Positions 31,795-44,309 of a stretch of 64,000 bases of DNA are shown piece by piece. The DNA comes from Sepioteuthis lessoniana. Taxonomy: Eukaryota; Mollusca; Cephalopoda; Myopsida; Loliginidae. Made by a program: the position numbers and the translations under genes. How positions within the stretch are numbered: the stretch's first letter is position 1; each line of letters starts with the position of its first letter. Below the pieces are notes generated by a model. That model was not told where the DNA came from and did no database searches. It saw only the letters and a program-made list of their open reading frames with translations. The stretch is taken from the NCBI GenBank assembly GCA_963585895.1, contig OY757917.1, positions 106,410,944 to 106,474,943 of the forward strand. Direction: 5' to 3'.

Positions 31795-32325
31795 AATTGA
31801 TGTACTTAGAGGAAATCGATTCAACAAATCACGTTCAAATCCTGGTCGAGGCAGTTTACTTTTCATTTCAAACTAAGGCCCATCTGTTCTCTAAGCAGCT
31901 GTGGGTAAATATTTGTGCAGACTAGGTTCTAGGGTTTTTGCACACAAAACGAAATATATGTGCTATAATCAAACGGGGGACATCTCCACTATAGACGGAA
32001 CCCCTCTTAAACTAGTAGAAAAATTCACTTACCTAGGAAGCAGCGTCGCATCAACCGAAAAGGACATCGACACGAGGTTAACGAAAGCATGGACAGCTAT
32101 CAATAGGCTATCGATTATATGGAAATCAGACCTAACCGATAAAATGAAACGCAGATTCTTCCAGGCAGCAGTCACATCGATACTGCTATATGGGTGCACT
32201 ACATGGACTCTAACATAACGGCTGGAGAAGAAGCAAGACGGCAATTACACTAGAAGCACGACATGATGATGATGATAAATGACCTTATGTTGTATCCTAC
32301 CAATGATGAAGGGGGTTTCATAAAT
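31795..32325 (+). mobile_element. SINE family C, copy 3, split by an RTE fragment
   Basis: The 5' part (CACGTTCAAATCCTGGTCGA ... GCAGCTGTGGGTAAATATTT ... CAGACTAGGTTCT) ends at 31937. The 3' part resumes at about 32276 with AATGACCTTATGTTGTATCC. Between them sits an RTE-like LINE fragment. About 85 bases of the SINE present in other copies are missing at the join. Confidence 0.75.
31938..32275 (+). pseudogene. RTE-like LINE fragment with internal deletion
   Basis: The open frame contains KTKYMCYNQTGDISTIDGTP, FTYLGSSVASTEKDIDTRL and YGCTTWTLT, close to the copy at 17-18 kb. A stop follows TWTLT. The sequence then jumps from DGNYTR directly to a STT-stop end and (ATG)n, so about 300 bases of the C-terminal coding region are missing. 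It lies inside a SINE. Confidence 0.85.
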
Positions 32326-32427
32326 ACATATATTTGCTTGAATTAAACATATAAAAAGCGTGTAGGAACATGAACCCATTTAGTTATATAAACTGAGCCA
32401 CATCACGGAGGTTAGAAAAATAAGTGA

Positions 32428-32862
32428 ATATCATCATCACCATCATCATCATGTCGTGCTGGTAGCACGGATATCCCTGACCCTCTCTCGCCACTTTCCC
32501 TTATCGTTCATCGCCTCAGGCAGGTCTTCTGGACAACATCCCGTATTCTCACATAGTTGCTGAATGTATGTTCATGCTGGTCGTCCTTCTTTTGCACGGC
32601 CATGTGTGGGGTCCACAAGAGTACATCTCTTATGAGTTCGTCCCTGCTTCTCCAGCAGTGTCCTGCATGTCTGGTTCGTCCAACTTGAATAGTTTTCGTG
32701 ATAAGAGGCAGGTGGCCGTACAGTAGGTGTCTTGTGGGGTGTTGCCGCTAGGACTTCTTCAAGATTGCCCGCAGCATTCTTTTGCAATTGCCGTCTAGCT
32801 TCTTCTCCAGCCGTTTTGTTAGAGTGCCTCCATATAGCAGTATCGATGCGACCGCTGGATAA
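32428..32862 (-). pseudogene. RTE-like LINE, 3' end fragment
   Basis: Begins with a (CAT)n tail at 32430-32452 on the plus strand. On the minus strand it covers the C-terminal region: HARRTCRTLLEKQGR and NCKRMLRAILKKS-like segments in two frames. It matches 17138-17560 closely, with one small deletion near 32825. 5' truncated. Confidence 0.85.
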
Positions 32863-32869
32863 GGAAAAA

Positions 32870-33380
32870 ATACCATGGAATTTCCAAGTTTGACAATAAC
32901 CAGACGGAAAATACTTTCCTGTTTTTCCTTAATATTTCATTTATTCCTACCATAAATTCACACAGGGATCGGCTCTCCAATCGAATAAAATATTGTGAAG
33001 AAAAAATCCTTCAGTTTTCTTTATCCAATCATTTCTTTTTTTTTTATAAATAGGTTTTTCTTATTTTATTTACATTTTTACATAATTTTTTTTTTCTTAT
33101 TTTTCACTCTTTTTTTTAACTCATAGTTCATTTTTCTTATGCTTTTTTTTATTTCTCGCGTAATCCCCAACACAAATCTCTTTGTTCAGCATGACGCAAA
33201 CTGTTCACCTATTCAGCGAATATTGGATTAGTAATGCTTCATTCCAACACGAAAGGACAGACACACGGAGGTAAGGAAGGCGAGTGGTCAGTCAAATAAG
33301 ATTATATGTCAACACGTAGAAGCTTGAGAAATGTTCTTCATAACAGCTTCTTATTTTGAAAAGACGCCTTAAGAGCTCAA
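32870..33380. other. no recognised feature, T-rich
   Basis: T-rich tracts at 33020-33150. No element or gene was recognised. Confidence 0.5.
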
Positions 33381-33385
<5 letters not shown>

Positions 33386-33418
<33 letters not shown>

Positions 33419-33568
33419 GTGTGTGTGTGTGTGTGTGTATGTGTGTGTGTGTGTGTGTGCGTGCACGATTGTCTCTCCAGGACTGTTGACATTTATCAGT
33501 TTTTTTGTCTCCATTTACATCTGTCTTGTTCAGATTTTCACATCTTTCTATCTTCGCATCTCTCTCTG

Positions 33569-33600
<32 letters not shown>

Positions 33601-33660
33601 TCTGTCTCTCTCTCTCTCTCTGTCTCTCTCTGGGCGCACCCACAAACACTTACACAAGAA

Positions 33661-33700
<40 letters not shown>

Positions 33701-33821
33701 TATATATATGTATATATAGGTTGCACAGTCTTTTTCTATTTATCTATCTATCAATATATCTATCTTTCATTGTCTGGTCCCATTCATCAACATTTCTCTA
33801 TTTATCCGGTTATCCACCTGT

Positions 33822-33879
<58 letters not shown>

Positions 33880-33880
33880 A
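33386..33880. repeat. large compound microsatellite
   Basis: (TA)n 33387-33417, (GT)n 33419-33460, (CT)n with GTCT interruptions 33560-33630, (CA)n 33662-33697, and (TA)n 33822-33878. Long overlapping ORFs here are translations of the repeats. Confidence 0.95.
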
Positions 33881-34340
33881 TTTCTTCGTATATAGTGTAT
33901 GTTTAATATTAAACTTTCAGTAACAGTAGGATTAGAGTGCATTTATTTCAGTTAACATTTCAATTTCCATACATGCTAACATCTGCGTGGCTCCTTTTAA
34001 TGTAAATATTGTCAAGATTTTTGGGACAAAGTTGTTTCAGCCTTAGGTTGCATTATTATGTAGATTAGGAAAAACAGTTAATTTTTTTTCAGGGTGTCTA
34101 TTACGTATTATGGATTCATGAGCACTATAACGCAGCGTGCACTCCCGCTTTTAATAAAGAATTAAAACATGCAAGATTCTTAATTAATATTTTTACTCTA
34201 CGCAATGAAAAGTAAAATTCAAATTAGTTATCTATTCTAAATCTCAAATAAATATTTGATTGATGAAGCGAAGTTTCACTATATGCTGGACGAACCGGAA
34301 ACCCGTTATATAACTGTTGTTACAGTGGTTCATGATATAA
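33881..34340. other. no recognised feature
   Basis: A/T-rich, no motif recognised. Confidence 0.5.
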
Positions 34341-34344
34341 ACCT

Positions 34345-34742
34345 CATCATCATCATGTCGTGCTGGTAGCAGGGATATCCCTGACCCTCTCTCGCCACTC
34401 CTCCCTATCGTTCATCGCCCTAAGCAGGTCTTCAGGACAACATCGCGTATTCTCACGTAGTTGCCGAATGTATATTCGTGCTGGTTGTCCTGCTTTTGCA
34501 CGGCCATGTGTGGGGTCCATAAGTGTACATCTCTTATGAGTTCGTCCCTGCTACTCCAACAGTGTCCTGCATGTCTGGTTCGTCTAACTTGAATAGCTTT
34601 CGTGATAGGAGGCAGGTGGCCGTAGAGTTGGTGTCTTGTGGGGTGTTGCCGACAGGACTTGTTCAAGATTCCTCGCAGCATTCTTGTGTAATTACCTCTA
34701 GCTTCTTCTTCAGCCGTTTTGTTAGAGTCCATGTAGTGCACC
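34345..34742 (-). pseudogene. RTE-like LINE, 3' end fragment
   Basis: (CAT)n at 34346-34359 is the tail. The minus-strand ORF 34741-34412 reads GNYTRMLRGILNKSCRQHP and RTRHAGHCWSSRDELIRDV, then shifts frame. It is well preserved, similar to the 17-18 kb copy, and 5' truncated. Confidence 0.9.
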
Positions 34743-34749
34743 TATTTCA

Positions 34750-35260
34750 TAATTAAACGTGATTAAAAATTACTTTAAATGTTAAATGAGATACCATAAT
34801 ATAATATCCCTGAAACAAATTGCACTGTAATTTTTTTGGAAGAACGCGTGTGTATTGCTCTAATATAAATCTCGCTCTGCTGTGCCGTTTTTGCTGTGTT
34901 TTAGTTACGCATATTGATTCACAATGAGAAACTTAGAAATATATCAATAAACTTAATGTCTAATAGTAGATTTCAAGCAAAAATTCAATCTTCCAATTTT
35001 ATTTACGAATATATAATTCGAAATTAAATCTCTTTTAAGAAGTCTTTGTTCATTATCACACGTTTACGCTTTTTCTAGGGTAAATACAGCATACACAAAC
35101 AAAAAGACACACACACACATACACACACACAGTTGTACACCTGATTGATTCAATAAATAAGGTGAATTTTACTAAACGACTCGGTAATATGAAGCCTTAT
35201 GTACAGTTTTCAGATTTTCAAGAAAATAAATAGCAATGATCCCTTTCGTGATTCAGAAGA
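34750..35260. other. no recognised feature
   Basis: A/T-rich with a short (CA)n at 35108-35132. Nothing else recognised. Confidence 0.5.
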
Positions 35261-35263
35261 CAT

Positions 35264-35760
35264 GTAATATAATGGCAGAGGGATTCCCTGTTGTATATCT
35301 TGCCTTTCGGTTTAGTTAGGATGAGAACCTTTCGCTTAGCGCATGGGTTAGTTAGGTGCAACATTAACGCTGGTGTTCACGCGCGTGCGGATAGGATGTG
35401 TCATTCAGAGATGTCAAAATAAAAATCCAGGATAGAAATAAGGACCAGGGGATGTGAATGACATCACGCACCGGAAGCGTGGGCTCAGATTTGTGCAAAA
35501 GCAGTTGGTTGAGTTCCTGCCTCAGAAGAAGGTTGAATTTCGGGGCCCGCCGAGGCCAGACGAATTTGTGCGCGTGTTGGTTGGGTTGAGAGCTGACGAT
35601 GTAAAAGCAGTCAGCATAGAAAGATTGTGTCTATCTCTCTCTCCTCATGTCAAAAAACCTTTAACTCAAAGATAATAAAGTTTCGTACCTGAACCAATTT
35701 CGTGTTTTCAGATTCCCTATGTCTATTTAACATATCCGTATCATGGTTACATTACACACA
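35264..35760 (+). mobile_element. LTR-like arm, plus orientation
   Basis: Starts TGTAATATAATGGCAGAGGG, then GGTTTAGTTAGGATGAGAAC, TGACATCA (35459-35466) directly followed by ACCGGAAG (35470-35477), GACGAATTTGTGCGCG, TTTAACTCAAAGATAATAAA and TTTCGTACCTGAACCAATTT. The same order occurs inverted at 36475-36966. CRE-like and ETS-like sites followed by a poly(A)-type signal fit the U3-R layout of an LTR. The ORF of 73 codons here is not considered a gene. Confidence 0.6.
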
Positions 35761-35764
35761 GTTA

Positions 35765-36470
35765 TCATTGAAGAGTGTCTTTCTTGACCGCTGAGCACAG
35801 AATTATTTTTGTTCTCACTCCAATGGAATATTTTTTTTCGTCTAAAGTCCGTAGCAACAATACCATATTTAACACTTTTGTAAATATTTTTCGTATAAAA
35901 CGTACTTTGCCGGATAGATAACTCATTGTTCTTTCATGTCTTCATGGTTTGACTTTCTCAGCCACCAAAGATATGACAGCTGACCTATTTTCTTGCCAGT
36001 TTGACCTACTTTTTTAATCGATTCGAAAGTAATATTTCTCGCCGATTAATATTTTATGTAAAATACCAATTCTAAATGATGCAGCGTTTATATTTATGGG
36101 AAAATATCTTTAAAAAATGCTTATATATAAGATCTGTATCATAGGTTATATGTTATATACAAAATATTTGATATCTAATATTGTATTTATAAATTTATGG
36201 AAGTATTTTTCAAGGCAATTTCTGTAAATCATTTTCTCGTCAATTTCCTTTTTATACAGTCCATTTTTATGACGAACTATTTTTAAAGTATGCAAATTAA
36301 AAAATGATCATAAAATTGTCTAATAGTGATGCCCGCCAGAAAACTAAAGTTGGACTTAGTACTTGCAATGGCGTCAGGTGCCGGATCTTCGTTATGTATT
36401 GATGTCCATCAGTTGCATTCTATCTATCTATCTATCTATGTTAGATAGCCACATTTAACGCCATAAGCGA
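35765..36470. other. spacer between two LTR-like arms, no recognised feature
   Basis: A/T-rich sequence with no retrotransposon or transposase motif on either strand. A short TATC run lies at 36421-36438. Confidence 0.5.
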
Positions 36471-36474
36471 AATA

Positions 36475-38045
<1,571 letters not shown>

Positions 38046-38047
38046 TA

Positions 38048-38958
38048 CAAGGGGCATACGATAAGTTTCCAGACTTTTTGTACAGGCATTTAAAATTGGT
38101 GTAGACGCTTGAAAATTCAGTATGTTATTAATATACATATTATTAGATGACTGACCATTTTTTATGATTTCAGGTTCAAATGAACAGCTACAGCAAGAAT
38201 TGGAATACACCCTACTAAAGCCTGATTGTCACTGCTAATAAATTTTTAAAATGCAATCTGGACGTGAGGACACACTAGAAGAATGATTTGCAATAAAAAT
38301 ATGTTCTAAACTTGGAAAAATGCTACAGAAACGTATGGAATGCTTCAGACTGCTTTTGGAGCGTCTTGCATGAATTGAGCATCAGTTTTTGTGTGGCATA
38401 AGAGATTCAAGAAAGGCATGGAGTTTGTGTGGGATAATGAGAGGTGTGAGAGGGGTAAGGAAGACAATAGACCAGAGTTGATTGGCCAAAGGGTTAGGGT
38501 TAGTGTTAGGGTTACTATGTTGAGGTTTTAAGGGAGTTCAGCAAGAGATACCGTCGGAAGAGGCAAGCACTTTTGAAATGCGTCAGTGGCATTTCCACCT
38601 GAACAATGCACCAGTCCACAATTCCATCCTTGTCATAGACTATTTGACGAAGATGGACACCAAGATAATTCCTCAGCCTCCCTATAGTCCAAACATTGGT
38701 CCCTGTGACTTTTGGTCATTCCCTAAGCGCAGAGGCTGTCGTTATGAGATAATTGAGGAGATGAAAGAAGCTGTGACGAAGGTCATCGCCACACTCATGC
38801 AAGAGGGCTTCCATGGGACCTTCCATAAGTGGTTGGAATGGTACAATAAGTTCATTGCAACCCGATCAGATTAATTCGAAGACGACTAGAGTTTCATGTA
38901 TGTAATATCAATAAATGTCCCCATATGAAAAAGTCTGGAAACTTATGTAATGATCCTC

Positions 38959-38959
<1 letters not shown>
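38048..38959 (+). mobile_element. non-autonomous mariner derivative, copy 4
   Basis: Starts after TA with CAAGGGGCATACGATAAG and ends TGTAATGATCCTCG next to TA and a (TA)n array. The N-terminal part is heavily mutated. The junction at 38491-38515 has three GGGTTA-type units with one GTGTTA variant. The C-terminal part is open at 38578-38874, with RQWHFHLNNAPVHNSIL (the second catalytic Asp replaced by Asn), PQPPYSP and CRYEIIEEMKEAVTKV. Inactive. Confidence 0.9.

Positions 38960-38997
<38 letters not shown>
38960..38997. repeat. (TA)n array adjoining mariner derivative 4
   Basis: TA array starting exactly at the right end of the element. No array lies on the left, so the insertion was at the edge of the tract or the left tract was lost. 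Confidence 0.9.
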
Positions 38998-38998
<1 letters not shown>

Positions 38999-40170
38999 TA
39001 AGTGTTTGTATGCACAGATTTGTATGTGTATGTATGTGTTTCGATAGGTCTACAGTTATATAATGAAAAAAGTTATTTTGATCACTATTTATCTCTACGA
39101 TAATCTCCTTCGTGTCAATACACTTTACTAAAATTGGGAATATTCACAAAATAAATGGCACATTACACAATGAAAATTTCGCATCAAAATTCAGTGACCT
39201 CTGGATATCGGCATGTAGATATTGCTAAAATCAATGTTTGCCAAATTGCGGAGCCAAAGAGATATAACGTATCTAAAATTTGAATATGTCACTTTCTTGG
39301 GAATAAAGATTGTGTAATAATTCCACAATAACTGAATAAGTAAAGGTTATCTCGCTGGATTAAGGGTATAAAAGAAATAAAGTTCCAGCAATTATAAAAC
39401 GGAAAAAAAGTGTAATAATAATAATAATCCATTATAACGAAAAAAGAGAAATGTAAAATAGACAACAACAAGGTAAATAAAAGTATCGGACATATTCAGT
39501 CACGTTTCCCAAAGAGATATACCAAAGCATTTCTTTCCCCATTAAATTCTTCCCTTGCATATATTTCCGTCCATTTGTCGATATCTTTTAGGAACCCAGC
39601 CTTCTGCGCATGCGTGTATTGATTGGCCTTCAATCTCAGACTTGATGACTCCATTTTGAATTTAATTCAAGCGAAGATATTGATTATGTTTCTTTCTTTT
39701 TATTTGTGCGTCCCAGTCAGAATACCTAAATTCAGGCTTCGTTTATAATTCTTCTTGATTTGCCATGGCTTGTTGCCCGAGGAAAATTCAGTAAGAAAAA
39801 TAATCACGACAGATTAATAAATTTTCACAATTGTATACAACAGAAAGTAGGCTTGTTAAATATTGAGAATAGAAATCGATGCAAAAACATATAAGAAATG
39901 TCCAAGGATTTAGAAAATATCTCGAATATATAAACACAGTACTTATTTATTTATACAAGCAGAGATATATTTGTTATTTGCAAATAAACTCAGACGTAAT
40001 TGTATAGATGGATATCTTCAAGAAACATTGTCAGATATTTTATAATTAAATATTAGGCTTTGTCATAATGATTTTAATTGTAATTTATCTTAGGTCAAGA
40101 TCTATTTTTGTATGCATGTAAAAAAAAAAATCTATCACTTTATTATGTATAAATACACATCCAAATATGA
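38998..40170. other. no recognised feature
   Basis: A/T-rich sequence with a short ATA/ATT run near 39413-39428. No motif was recognised on either strand. Confidence 0.5.
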
Positions 40171-40173
40171 GTT

Positions 40174-40453
40174 TATATATATATATATATATATATATAC
40201 TCTAGTGGGTTGAGTGTTAGCCAATGGTCCGGGGGACATAGGTTCAATCCCAGGTCACGTCATACCAAAGAATTTAAAAATGGTACTTGATGCTTCCTTA
40301 CTTAACACTCCGTAATATAAGGTACGTATCAAGGTTAACGTGGAGCAATCCAGAGAAAGGAGAAACGCACTCCCTTACACCTCGGTGTAGTAGCAATTAA
40401 AAGGGATCCTTCTGGTCGCACTCGACTACGGTTGCCAACTTTACTTTAGTACT

Positions 40454-40497
<44 letters not shown>
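40174..40497 (+). mobile_element. tRNA-derived SINE, family D, copy 4, inside a (TA)n array
   Basis: The SINE runs from ACTCTAGTGGGTTGAGTGTT (40199) through GGTTCAATCCCAGGTCACGT to CGGTTGCCAACTTTACTTTA (about 40450). It is flanked by (TA)n at 40174-40198 and 40457-40497. The matching TA tracts on both sides indicate insertion inside one microsatellite. Confidence 0.85.
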
Positions 40498-40499
<2 letters not shown>

Positions 40500-41380
40500 G
40501 AAGGATACTTTCATACGTACATACATAGACAGACACATAAATAAATAAAGAGATGGATTCGAAAAAAGTAAGGCAGCTATAAAAAGGATAATGAGAAGAA
40601 ACGAATTTGATAGATAAAAGCTACGTATTTCCTGTATGCAAGTAAAAACTATATATAACTTTACTGAATACAAAAATAAATACAAATACACACATATGCA
40701 TGTGCTTGTGTGTTTGTGTGCAGGGGTGATGTTTAATGGTTAATGTGGACTGCTATATTGGTGATGCTGATCATCTAGTGGGTGAGAGGAAACAAAAAAC
40801 ACATCCCACCTTAAATGTCTAATTTGTTGTTTATTCTCTTCTTTTAGTTAATGAGGCCGGGGAAATGCATTGGTCCACTGAAAACATTTCATCACATTCA
40901 GCTTACTGTACAGGATATTTTAAACTTATCTCTCTTTTGGTTACTGGCTATTATTTTTTCATAATTTATTAATTTGCACCCTATTATAAATCGGTTATAA
41001 GTTATAATGGCTGTAGTTTAATAGAAAATGAAAATAAATCCATTATTTCAATCATCAACGCCATGGTAGGCAAGCCTTACATGTCTACATCATGAATACT
41101 GTTTCGACCGTCGGTAAAAAAAAAATGCCTTTTGATAGAGGTTAATTTTTACTAAAACTTACTTCTTTATAATCATTACACAATATTTATATCGAGAGCA
41201 TATATACCTAAGTTATAACAGCAGAGATTTCGAACAATTACTAAGCATCCTTCATACTAAATTCCCACATCTCTTTCGTGAACATGAAAACCTTAAAAAA
41301 GATTCAAGTCTAAATCCTTGTCAATTAAAAACAGAATATGCCGGCAAGAAAATCTTCTTCGTAAATACACACATCCACAA
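40500..41380. other. no recognised feature
   Basis: A/T-rich, no motif recognised. Confidence 0.5.
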
Positions 41381-41382
41381 AC

Positions 41383-41535
<153 letters not shown>

Positions 41536-41573
41536 TAAATAATGGATTGTAATCCGACAATATGTTGATAAAA

Positions 41574-41859
41574 ATTGATAAAAATGCAATCTAAGTGGAA
41601 AGAGAGAATAATTGAGAAGTCGACACTCTAGTGTTTTGGTTCTACGGAAACATCATCAGGACCATGAGGGGTAATATTAGCGATGTTAAGTCAACGATGG
41701 ATGTTTAAATGTGCAAAATACAAAAGCGTTGGGGAAAATTTGTATAACATCGCTAATATCACCCCTTATAGTCCTGATGATGGCTCTGTAGAACCAAAAC
41801 GCTATAGTGTCGATTCCCAATAAATCTCTCCTTCCACTTCGATTGCCTTATTATCAATT
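41574..41859. mobile_element. foldback element with two hammerhead-like cores (Penelope-type terminus)
   Basis: Arms 41574-41688 and 41745-41859 are inverted copies around a 56-base spacer. Each arm contains, reading outward from the centre, CTGATGA, a short hairpin ending GAACC, then AAAAC, a 3-4 bp stem and a GTC. In the right arm these are CTGATGA 41774-41780, hairpin to 41795, AAAAC 41796-41800 and GTC 41809-41811. The order is that of a hammerhead ribozyme, except that the invariant G of GAAA is A in both arms. Hammerheads are known in terminal repeats of Penelope-like elements; assignment here is inference. Confidence 0.6.
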
Positions 41860-41861
41860 CC

Positions 41862-41869
41862 CCTCTCTC

Positions 41870-41904
<35 letters not shown>

Positions 41905-41913
41905 ATGTGTGTT

Positions 41914-41949
<36 letters not shown>
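41862..41949. repeat. (CT)n and (TA)n microsatellites
   Basis: (CT)n with one CG interruption at 41862-41904 and (TA)n at 41917-41948. Confidence 0.95.
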
Positions 41950-41951
<2 letters not shown>

Positions 41952-42540
41952 AGTAATATTCAGTCAGCGTCCGAAGACAGTGAGTGTGAATTATTTTCCT
42001 ATAGAATATATTCGGAATATCATATAGATCTATGTGAGTGTAAATACATGTAGAGAGAGAGGGAGAGAGTGCGTGTATTTGTGTTTGAGTGTGTGTGGCT
42101 TTCAACATAGTCAAAAATGACTGCTATGGCAAGGATTTTGATCCTTTTCTGCGAATCACAAAGATACAACTTGCCTCAAAATATAGGAACTTTGAGAATC
42201 TATTTGTGCATTTGTTGGATGCGTGTGTATATTCCTGTATGCGTTATCCGTGTATATCAAACGATACATGTCTAATAAATCACACAGGTTAAGAGTTTAA
42301 TCACGTGATGATAGACTTACACGTTATGCAATAGTGAGTAAGAATATTTTACCCAAGTGTCTATCAAACCATTCTTCAGGGACAAAGATCTTCACTGTTA
42401 CCTTTCTGCCACTAAACATCAGGTATTTTCTCTTCAAGACTTTCAAACATCTTCTGAATAATAAAAAAAATACTGACCAGCAACATTAATGAATTTTTTT
42501 TACCCTCATCTGTTTAACTAGTAAACCAGTAATCGTATTA
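41950..42540. other. no recognised feature
   Basis: Mixed A/T-rich sequence. A 67-codon plus-strand ORF at 42089-42292 has no recognisable motif. Confidence 0.5.
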
Positions 42541-42544
42541 ATTG

Positions 42545-43170
42545 ACTAATTGGTGGATGGATTTTAATGGCATGTCAACCCGTTTAGGATGATTTTATGC
42601 CTAGAATTTTGGATATCGTATTCATTGTATGGTTATATTTACATTTCTATGTAGTAAATTAAATATTCGCTAGATATTATCTGAAATATTTCCATTCGAT
42701 ATAAATAATTTGCACCCAGTTGTACGGTTTCAAGTATTCCTATCTAACATAAATAATTTGCTCATAGGTGTATGGTTTCAAATATTCTTGTATAATACAA
42801 AAATTATATAGCTTTAATTACTATTTCTATTTGATAATTGTAATTTGTTTTCACGCACTTATACGGTTTCAAGTAACTAATAATTATAATAATCATAAAT
42901 AAACAATTATAGCTTCAACTAATTTACTTAATACAAATAATTTAAAATGATATTTCATTAAGAGTTCTTGTCGAATACCAATCATTTTTAAGCAGATCTT
43001 TTTAATCCTTGATATGACTCTCTCAGTGACAACCACTCTGTTCAAGAGTGGACCTGGGAGTAATGGCAATTTAGTTGCAGAACTGAAGCTTCATCATCAG
43101 ATGCAATTTATTGTCATACCCAGGATAACCTTTTCGGCAGAAATCTTATTTCGTGTAGGGAATACAGTGA
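42545..43170 (-). repeat. family A, copy 6 (full length)
   Basis: On the minus strand the head lies at 43165-43000 (CACGAAATAAGATTTCTGCC, GATGATGAAGCTTCAGTTCT). The tandem section is at 42960-42620, with a repeated unit GCAAATTATTTATGTTAGAT near 42760 and 42715. The tail at 42610-42550 includes CGGGTTGACATGCCATTAAA. The tandem units are about 50 bases. Confidence 0.7.
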
Positions 43171-43680
43171 GCACATTCTAAGCTTCGTTATTACGGTGGT
43201 TAATCGTTTGAAAATTTAACCACTAATTTTTCTAAAAATATTTTTGCCACGAATTTATTTCATAAAATTATACCACTCGATTCATATGCCGTACCACTGC
43301 AAATACCGGATTGTGATTAATTAAGGCAATGATTTAAAAAACGAATAGGGAGGATGTAAAAAATATTATCACCTTTCTGGAAATAACCTTATAATATAAT
43401 GCCGATATTCACATATACACCTTCTCTGTAAACACATTCTCAGAATCTCCCACGGATGATTTAATAGAATGTTGATATTTCAATGGGGGTACATTCATGA
43501 GAAAGTCAGAAATGATATTCCATAGACCCCATAGAGAAAATCCAATACTGTGTTGACTTGGATGCTTAACAAGGGAAAATTTTAAAATTATAATTTCACT
43601 AAGTAAACCACATTGTAAATTGAATATGTAATTAAAATGAATTGTACTATTTATTACCAAATACAACAGCAATAAGTAAA
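43171..43680. other. no recognised feature
   Basis: A/T-rich. A 100-codon minus-strand ORF at 43409-43711 has a hydrophobic start but no family resemblance and overlaps a SINE. Confidence 0.45.
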
Positions 43681-43682
43681 AA

Positions 43683-43925
43683 AGTAAGTAAAGTTGTCTC
43701 CCTTTAGTCAAGGGCGGCCAGAAAGCTCCCTTTTCAATAGCTACAATACCGAGGTGTAGAGGAGGGCGCTACTCCTTTCTCTGGATTTCTCCAGTTTACC
43801 AGAGATACGTACCTTATTTTGCTGAATGTTATGCTAGGGGGTATCAAGTACCATTTTTAGTCTTTGGTATGTCGAGACCTGGTGTTGAAGCCAGGTCTAC
43901 CGGACCATTGGCGAACACTTTATGG
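43683..43925 (-). mobile_element. tRNA-derived SINE, family D, copy 5
   Basis: Minus-strand copy from AAGTAAAGTTGTCTCCCTTT to ACCATTGGCGAACACTTTAT (plus strand). It contains the CTACAATACCGAGGTGTAGA and GAGGGCGCTACTCCTTTC blocks. The B box is partly mutated (GGTGTTGAAGCCAGG). Confidence 0.85.
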
Positions 43926-44128
43926 AGAGTAATAGATAATTGTTGAATATTTATATATAAATTATGTAATAGTTAATATCTAATTATATCTCTTTTGATG
44001 ATATGATGTCTAAATGAAAAAATAAAATCCCATATTCAAAAGAAAAGCGTGTAGGCGAGAAACTGACAATAACCTAGTACCCTTGGCTATGTGTCTACGT
44101 TATCCTAACACATCCCAATATCCCCCCC

Positions 44129-44129
44129 A

Positions 44130-44178
<49 letters not shown>

Positions 44179-44215
44179 CAGACAGACAGACAGAGAGAGA
44201 GTATCCACTAATATA

Positions 44216-44261
<46 letters not shown>

Positions 44262-44266
44262 TGGAT
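44129..44266. repeat. (TA)n, (GA)n and a TA palindrome
   Basis: (TA)n 44131-44153, (GA)n 44154-44174 with AGAC variants to 44200, and (TA)n 44211-44259. The last array is bounded by ATCCACTAATATA and TATATTAGTGGAT, inverted copies, making 44202-44266 a near-perfect palindrome. Confidence 0.9.
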
Positions 44267-44309
44267 GTTCTAGGTTATCGATACTACTCGAGCTCGAGTA
44301 AATTTATCA

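Noticed and set aside
33356-33906. Overlapping ORFs of 108 to 179 codons on both strands
   Set aside because: They are translations of (TA)n, (GT)n, (CT)n and (CA)n arrays; composition is almost only Tyr/Ile, Cys/Val, Ser/Leu or Thr/His.
38578-38874. 98-codon ORF as an active transposase domain
   Set aside because: It lacks the N-terminal half and the first catalytic Asp, and the second catalytic Asp is replaced by Asn.
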